Shown here in pieces: positions 5,734 to 8,480 of a stretch of DNA of 8,480 nucleotides (position 1 is the first letter of the stretch; each line of letters begins with the position of its first letter). Made by a program: the position numbers and the translations under genes. The stretch comes from Patescibacteria group bacterium (GTDB taxonomy: Bacteria; Patescibacteriota; Patescibacteriia; Patescibacteriales; GWC2-42-12), in assembly GCA_018817545.1 (NCBI GenBank), contig JAHITL010000018.1, positions 1 to 8,480 on the forward strand. The letters run 5' to 3'. The notes below the pieces were generated by a model. It was not told where the DNA came from. It did not search any database and worked only from the letters and a program-made list of their open reading frames with translations.

Positions 5734-8163
5734 CTATCTGCTAAAATATTTTCCATCATCCTCTTCATCATCCTGATTTTGACTTAACTTTTTGTTTTTT
5801 AAATTATCAATCTTATTAATTTCCTCACTATTATTTTCTTCAATTTCCATCTCATCAAAAGATTCACCTTCAACTTCTTCTGTCTTATCTTCTGGCAAGT
5901 ACTCATCAGGCGCTTCCATTTCTTCTTGCTTATGCAAAGGCATTCCGCTTACTCCTTGGTTTATCATCCTATCATACTGGTCTTGAGAAATCAAAACTTT
6001 TCTAGGTTTAGAACCATTTGTAGGCCCTATAATCCCTTCTTGTTCTAATAAGTCCAATAATCTAGCTGCTCTTGCATAACCAATAGAAAAACGGCGTTGC
6101 AAATAAGAAGCAGACGCTTTTCCTGAATTAATAATAACTTCCTTAGCTTCTGGCAATAAATTATCATCATTTGAATCATTGTCATTTAATCCTACTCCAG
6201 CCACGCCATTAACTTTCTGTTTTTCTATTACCTCTTCAATATAATCAGGTTCATCGCTTTTCTCTTTTATGTAATTAACAATTCTTTTTATTTCATTATC
6301 ACTTACAAAAGCGCCTTGTATTCTTCTTGGCTTTGAAATTTCAGCAGTAGTGAATAACATATCACCACGACCCAATAATTTTTCAGCTCCTAATGAATCT
6401 AAAATTGTTCGCGAATCAACACCAGATGCAACAGAAAAAGCAATACGCGCAGGCATATTTGCTTTAATTAAACCAGTAATAATATTAACACTTGGTCTTT
6501 GAGTAGCTAAAATCAAATGAATACCAACTGCTCGAGACATTTGAGCTAAACGAATAATGCCACCCTCAATATCACGTGAAGCAGCTACCATTAGATCAGC
6601 TAATTCATCAATTATAAAAATAATGTAAGGCAACTTGCCGTCCTCCCCTTGCTGATGATTATTATTATAACTTTCAATATTTCTTTTGCCAAGTCTTGCT
6701 AAAAGTTCAAAACGACGATCCATCTCATTAAGGCACCATTTTAAAGCATTAATAGTTTTACTAACTTCAGTAATAACTGGCGTTAAAAGATGCGGAATTC
6801 CATTATAAACAGGCAATTCTACTCTTTTTGGATCAACCATAATAAAACGCAAATCATCAGGACCATTTTGATAAAGTAAACTTATAATAATAGAATTTAA
6901 ACAAACTGACTTACCAGAATTAGTAGCGCCAGCAACCAAAAGATGAGGCATTTTACAAATATCATCCAACCAAACTTTTCCTGAAACATCTTTACCCAAA
7001 CCAATCATTAAATTATTTTTTCTTTTTATAAACATTTCGCTAGACAAAACTTCTCTTAATCCAACGATTGCTTTAATCTGATTAGGAACCTCTATTCCAA
7101 CTAATGACTTACCTGGAATCGGCGCCTCAATTCTAATAGGATGCGCTGCCAAAGTCATTGCTAAATCATTGCTTAAAGTAGTAATTCTAGTTAATTTAAT
7201 TCCGTCTGCTGGTCGCAAAGTATATTGAGTAACAGTTGGTCCAATATTTACATCTCCCATTTCACAAGATATACCAAAATTTTCTAAAGACTTTTGAATT
7301 ATTAAAGAATTATTTTTAATATCACCACTAGTCGGTTTGCCAATCTGCGCATTAAGTAAATCTAGTGGCAAATCCACCTTCTTATGGCTAGATTTCCAAT
7401 TATTGTTTTCTTCAATTTTATCAACTGCCTCTTCTGCAAATAATGCCACTGCTGTTTTTATTTTATGACTTTTAAAACTGCTATCACCTGTTTCTGCTAT
7501 AATTAAATTTTCTTCTGTTTCTGCAATTGATTCATTTTCTTCTTTTTCATTTACATAATTATTATTTGAACGTTGAAAAATTTTATTAAATAAAAAATTT
7601 ATAGGATAAATTATTTTAGCAAACCAACTATTAGATCCAATAAGTGATTGCAAAGTTGCATTGAACATAAGCATTAAAGAAATAATCAATAAACACGCCA
7701 AAACAACTAGACTTGCCCAAAAACCCATAATTTTAGTAAAACATAGAACAACAATTAACCCTAGATAGCCACCGCCAGTTCCATCGTCAATAGCTAAATG
7801 CCAAAGAGCTTGATTTATAAATAACAAATGTAGTAATCCATTAAAAGAGATCGCAAAAAGAAATAAACCCAAATAATTAGCGCCTTTTACCCAATGTCTT
7901 TCTTCATTATAAAATAAAAAGCCCAACGCCAAAATAGTCGGCGGAAACAACCATTTTCCCCAACCAAAAATAAGCATCATCCCTTGATTTAAATAAACAC
8001 CCATCTGTCCTGCTAAATCAAATAAACTCAACAAGCTAGTAGCGCCAAAAGCTAAAATAAAAACAATAAAAATACCCTTTTTAATATCAGGATCTAAGTC
8101 AAATTTAGGCAAACTAACATTATTAAATAATCTTTTTTTATACTTCCCTCTTCTTCTGCCCAT
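5734..8163 (-). CDS. ftsK: DNA translocase FtsK, 809 aa from ATG
   Basis: FtsK is a septum-anchored ATPase that pumps chromosome termini during division. Numbering is from ATG 8163. A basic N-terminus (MGRRRGKYKKR) is followed by four or five membrane segments at about 31-48, 64-85, 95-118 and 130-168. A short, acidic, Asn/Glu-rich linker (about 195-260) replaces the very long linker of E. coli. The alpha domain is about 265-360. The RecA-like motor has Walker A GATNSGKS at 412-419 (K418), the DPKRVEL motif at 444-450, Walker B FIIDELADL with D519 and E520, and ATQRPS at 553-558. The gamma winged helix is 668-726, with recognition helix GYARAARL at 695-702. An acidic tail of about 83 residues follows, which is unusual. 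A TTG at 8199 would add 12 residues, but it lies in the inverted repeat and gives a hydrophobic lead before the basic start, so ATG is preferred. Identity is certain; the start is fairly sure. Confidence 0.96.
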   Translation of the reverse strand: MGRRRGKYKKRLFNNVSLPKFDLDPDIKKGIFIVFILAFGATSLLSLFDLAGQMGVYLNQGMMLIFGWGKWLFPPTILALGFLFYNEERHWVKGANYLGLFLFAISFNGLLHLLFINQALWHLAIDDGTGGGYLGLIVVLCFTKIMGFWASLVVLACLLIISLMLMFNATLQSLIGSNSWFAKIIYPINFLFNKIFQRSNNNYVNEKEENESIAETEENLIIAETGDSSFKSHKIKTAVALFAEEAVDKIEENNNWKSSHKKVDLPLDLLNAQIGKPTSGDIKNNSLIIQKSLENFGISCEMGDVNIGPTVTQYTLRPADGIKLTRITTLSNDLAMTLAAHPIRIEAPIPGKSLVGIEVPNQIKAIVGLREVLSSEMFIKRKNNLMIGLGKDVSGKVWLDDICKMPHLLVAGATNSGKSVCLNSIIISLLYQNGPDDLRFIMVDPKRVELPVYNGIPHLLTPVITEVSKTINALKWCLNEMDRRFELLARLGKRNIESYNNNHQQGEDGKLPYIIFIIDELADLMVAASRDIEGGIIRLAQMSRAVGIHLILATQRPSVNIITGLIKANMPARIAFSVASGVDSRTILDSLGAEKLLGRGDMLFTTAEISKPRRIQGAFVSDNEIKRIVNYIKEKSDEPDYIEEVIEKQKVNGVAGVGLNDNDSNDDNLLPEAKEVIINSGKASASYLQRRFSIGYARAARLLDLLEQEGIIGPTNGSKPRKVLISQDQYDRMINQGVSGMPLHKQEEMEAPDEYLPEDKTEEVEGESFDEMEIEENNSEEINKIDNLKNKKLSQNQDDEEDDGKYFSR

Positions 8164-8191
8164 AAAAAATAAGTTAAAAGAGTAAAAAAAC

Positions 8192-8260
8192 TTAATCAAC
8201 CAAAAACTTATAAAGCTCCTTGATTTTCGATTTTTAGGAACTTTATAAGTTTTTGATTAA
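8192..8260. repeat. 15-bp perfect inverted repeat upstream of ftsK
   Basis: The arms CAAAAACTTATAAAG (8201-8215) and CTTTATAAGTTTTTG (8241-8255) are exact complements. After one mismatch the stem continues with TCCT (8217-8220) and AGGA (8236-8239). Outer TTAAT (8192-8196) and ATTAA (8256-8260) can pair across a bulge. The A5/T5 flanks resemble a bidirectional terminator, and a T7 run follows on the minus strand (8184-8190). Depending on whether the promoter at 8265-8292 is real, it would be a 5'-leader hairpin of ftsK mRNA or a terminator after the tRNA. It contains the 9-mer ACTTTATAA also found downstream of gyrA. Confidence 0.65.
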
Positions 8261-8264
8261 CTTT

Positions 8265-8292
8265 ATTATAGCATTCTTTAAATAAAAACCAA
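8265..8292 (-). promoter_or_regulatory. Probable sigma70-type extended -10 promoter for ftsK
   Basis: On the minus strand TTGGTT (8287-8292) is followed after 16 bases by a consensus TATAAT (8265-8270), with TGC directly before it (8271-8273), giving TGCTATAAT. The start point would be near 8258, at the outer edge of the inverted repeat, with a leader of about 95 bases to the ftsK ATG. It is the best -10 match in the window. Confidence 0.5.
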
Positions 8293-8328
8293 AAATAATA
8301 AATTCGAGATTATTTAATATTATTTTAA

Positions 8329-8357
8329 TATATATAATGCAAGTCTTTTTGATGCAA
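8329..8357 (-). promoter_or_regulatory. Second possible promoter between tRNA-Ser and ftsK
   Basis: On the minus strand TTGCAT (8352-8357) is separated by 17 bases from TATATA (8329-8334). A second TTGCAT lies 15 bases further on (8337-8342). The spacing is ideal but both hexamers are imperfect, and the surrounding sequence is strongly A/T-rich. It could be an alternative upstream start for ftsK. No clear terminator for the tRNA lies between it and the tRNA 3' end. Confidence 0.25.
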
Positions 8358-8375
8358 ATTGTCACAACTTGATAT

Positions 8376-8465
8376 TGGCGGAAGGAGAGGGATTTGAACC
8401 CTCGAAGGCTTTTACACCTTACCCGCTTTCCAAGCGAGCGCACTCGACCACTATGCGATCCTTCC
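8376..8465 (-). tRNA. tRNA-Ser (anticodon GGA), CCA encoded
   Basis: The full cloverleaf can be drawn on the minus strand. The acceptor stem pairs GGAAGGA (8465-8459) with TCCTTCC (8386-8380). The D arm is GCA...TGC. The anticodon stem pairs CTCGC with GCGGG (one T-G pair) around the loop TTGGAAA, giving anticodon GGA for UCC and UCU codons. A class II long variable arm with stem AAGG/CCTT is present, as expected for serine. The T arm pairs GAGGG with CCCTC around TTCAAAT. The discriminator base is G, and CCA (8378-8376) is encoded in the gene. The size, 90 bases with CCA, is normal for tRNA-Ser. Its promoter would lie at or beyond the right edge. Confidence 0.97.
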
Positions 8466-8480
8466 AATGATAAAATAAGA

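Noticed and set aside
5792..5986. Serine-rich open frame of 64 codons on the plus strand
   Set aside because: It is the antisense of the Glu/Asp-rich FtsK tail; the serine richness follows from the complement of acidic codons.
8164..8199. TTG start adding 12 residues to FtsK
   Set aside because: The codon lies in the leader repeat, has no ribosome-binding sequence, and would put a hydrophobic stretch before the basic MGRRRGKYKKR start.
8243..8467. Open frame of 74 codons on the minus strand
   Set aside because: It reads through the tRNA-Ser gene and the intergenic inverted repeat, so it is not a plausible protein.
1..8480. CRISPR array, mobile element, or recoded genetic code
   Set aside because: The repeats seen are short and A/T-rich without regular spacers, no transposase or integrase is present, and all genes translate fully with the standard code and end at TAA.

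Overview
The window is an A/T-rich bacterial chromosomal segment in which every supportable gene lies on the minus strand. Reading in the direction of transcription (right to left) the order is: tRNA-Ser(GGA), ftsK, an UlaG-like metallo-beta-lactamase-fold hydrolase, a one-pass membrane protein of unknown function, gyrA, a stand-alone receiver-domain response regulator, a small single-cluster ferredoxin, and lysS, which runs off the left edge. Genes are densely packed; the longest gap is about 210 bases. All stop codons seen are TAA and the standard genetic code works throughout. The base composition, short intergenic gaps, lack of Shine-Dalgarno sequences and the style of the proteins (short-linker FtsK, lone CheY-like receiver, LysRS with an unusual motif-2 region) suggest a member of the Candidate Phyla Radiation / Patescibacteria, probably on the Parcubacteria side. 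This placement is an inference from appearance and not a database result.

Right part (5.7-8.48 kb): the tRNA-Ser has an encoded CCA. It is followed by about 210 bases with two promoter-like sequences and a 15-bp perfect inverted repeat, then ftsK (best start ATG at 8163). FtsK would pump the chromosome terminus through the closing septum. Middle part (4.5-5.7 kb): the hydrolase and the membrane protein are separated by a gap holding two hairpins and an extended -10 promoter-like sequence. Left part (1-4.5 kb): gyrA carries a full cleavage/rejoining core and a six-bladed C-terminal domain. It is followed by a 98-base gap rich in direct and inverted repeats, then the tightly spaced response regulator, ferredoxin and lysS, with gaps of 31 and 27 bases that suggest one transcript.

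Most of the genes are core housekeeping genes: segregation (FtsK), supercoiling (GyrA), translation (LysRS, tRNA-Ser). I see no CRISPR array, transposase, toxin-antitoxin pair, phage gene or defence system, and no coherent undescribed system. The most interesting signals are non-coding. A 9-bp unit, ACTTTATAA, recurs in two separate intergenic inverted-repeat elements. Extended -10 promoter-like sequences sit immediately before transcript-leading hairpins at two loci. No coding sequence has a recognisable Shine-Dalgarno sequence.
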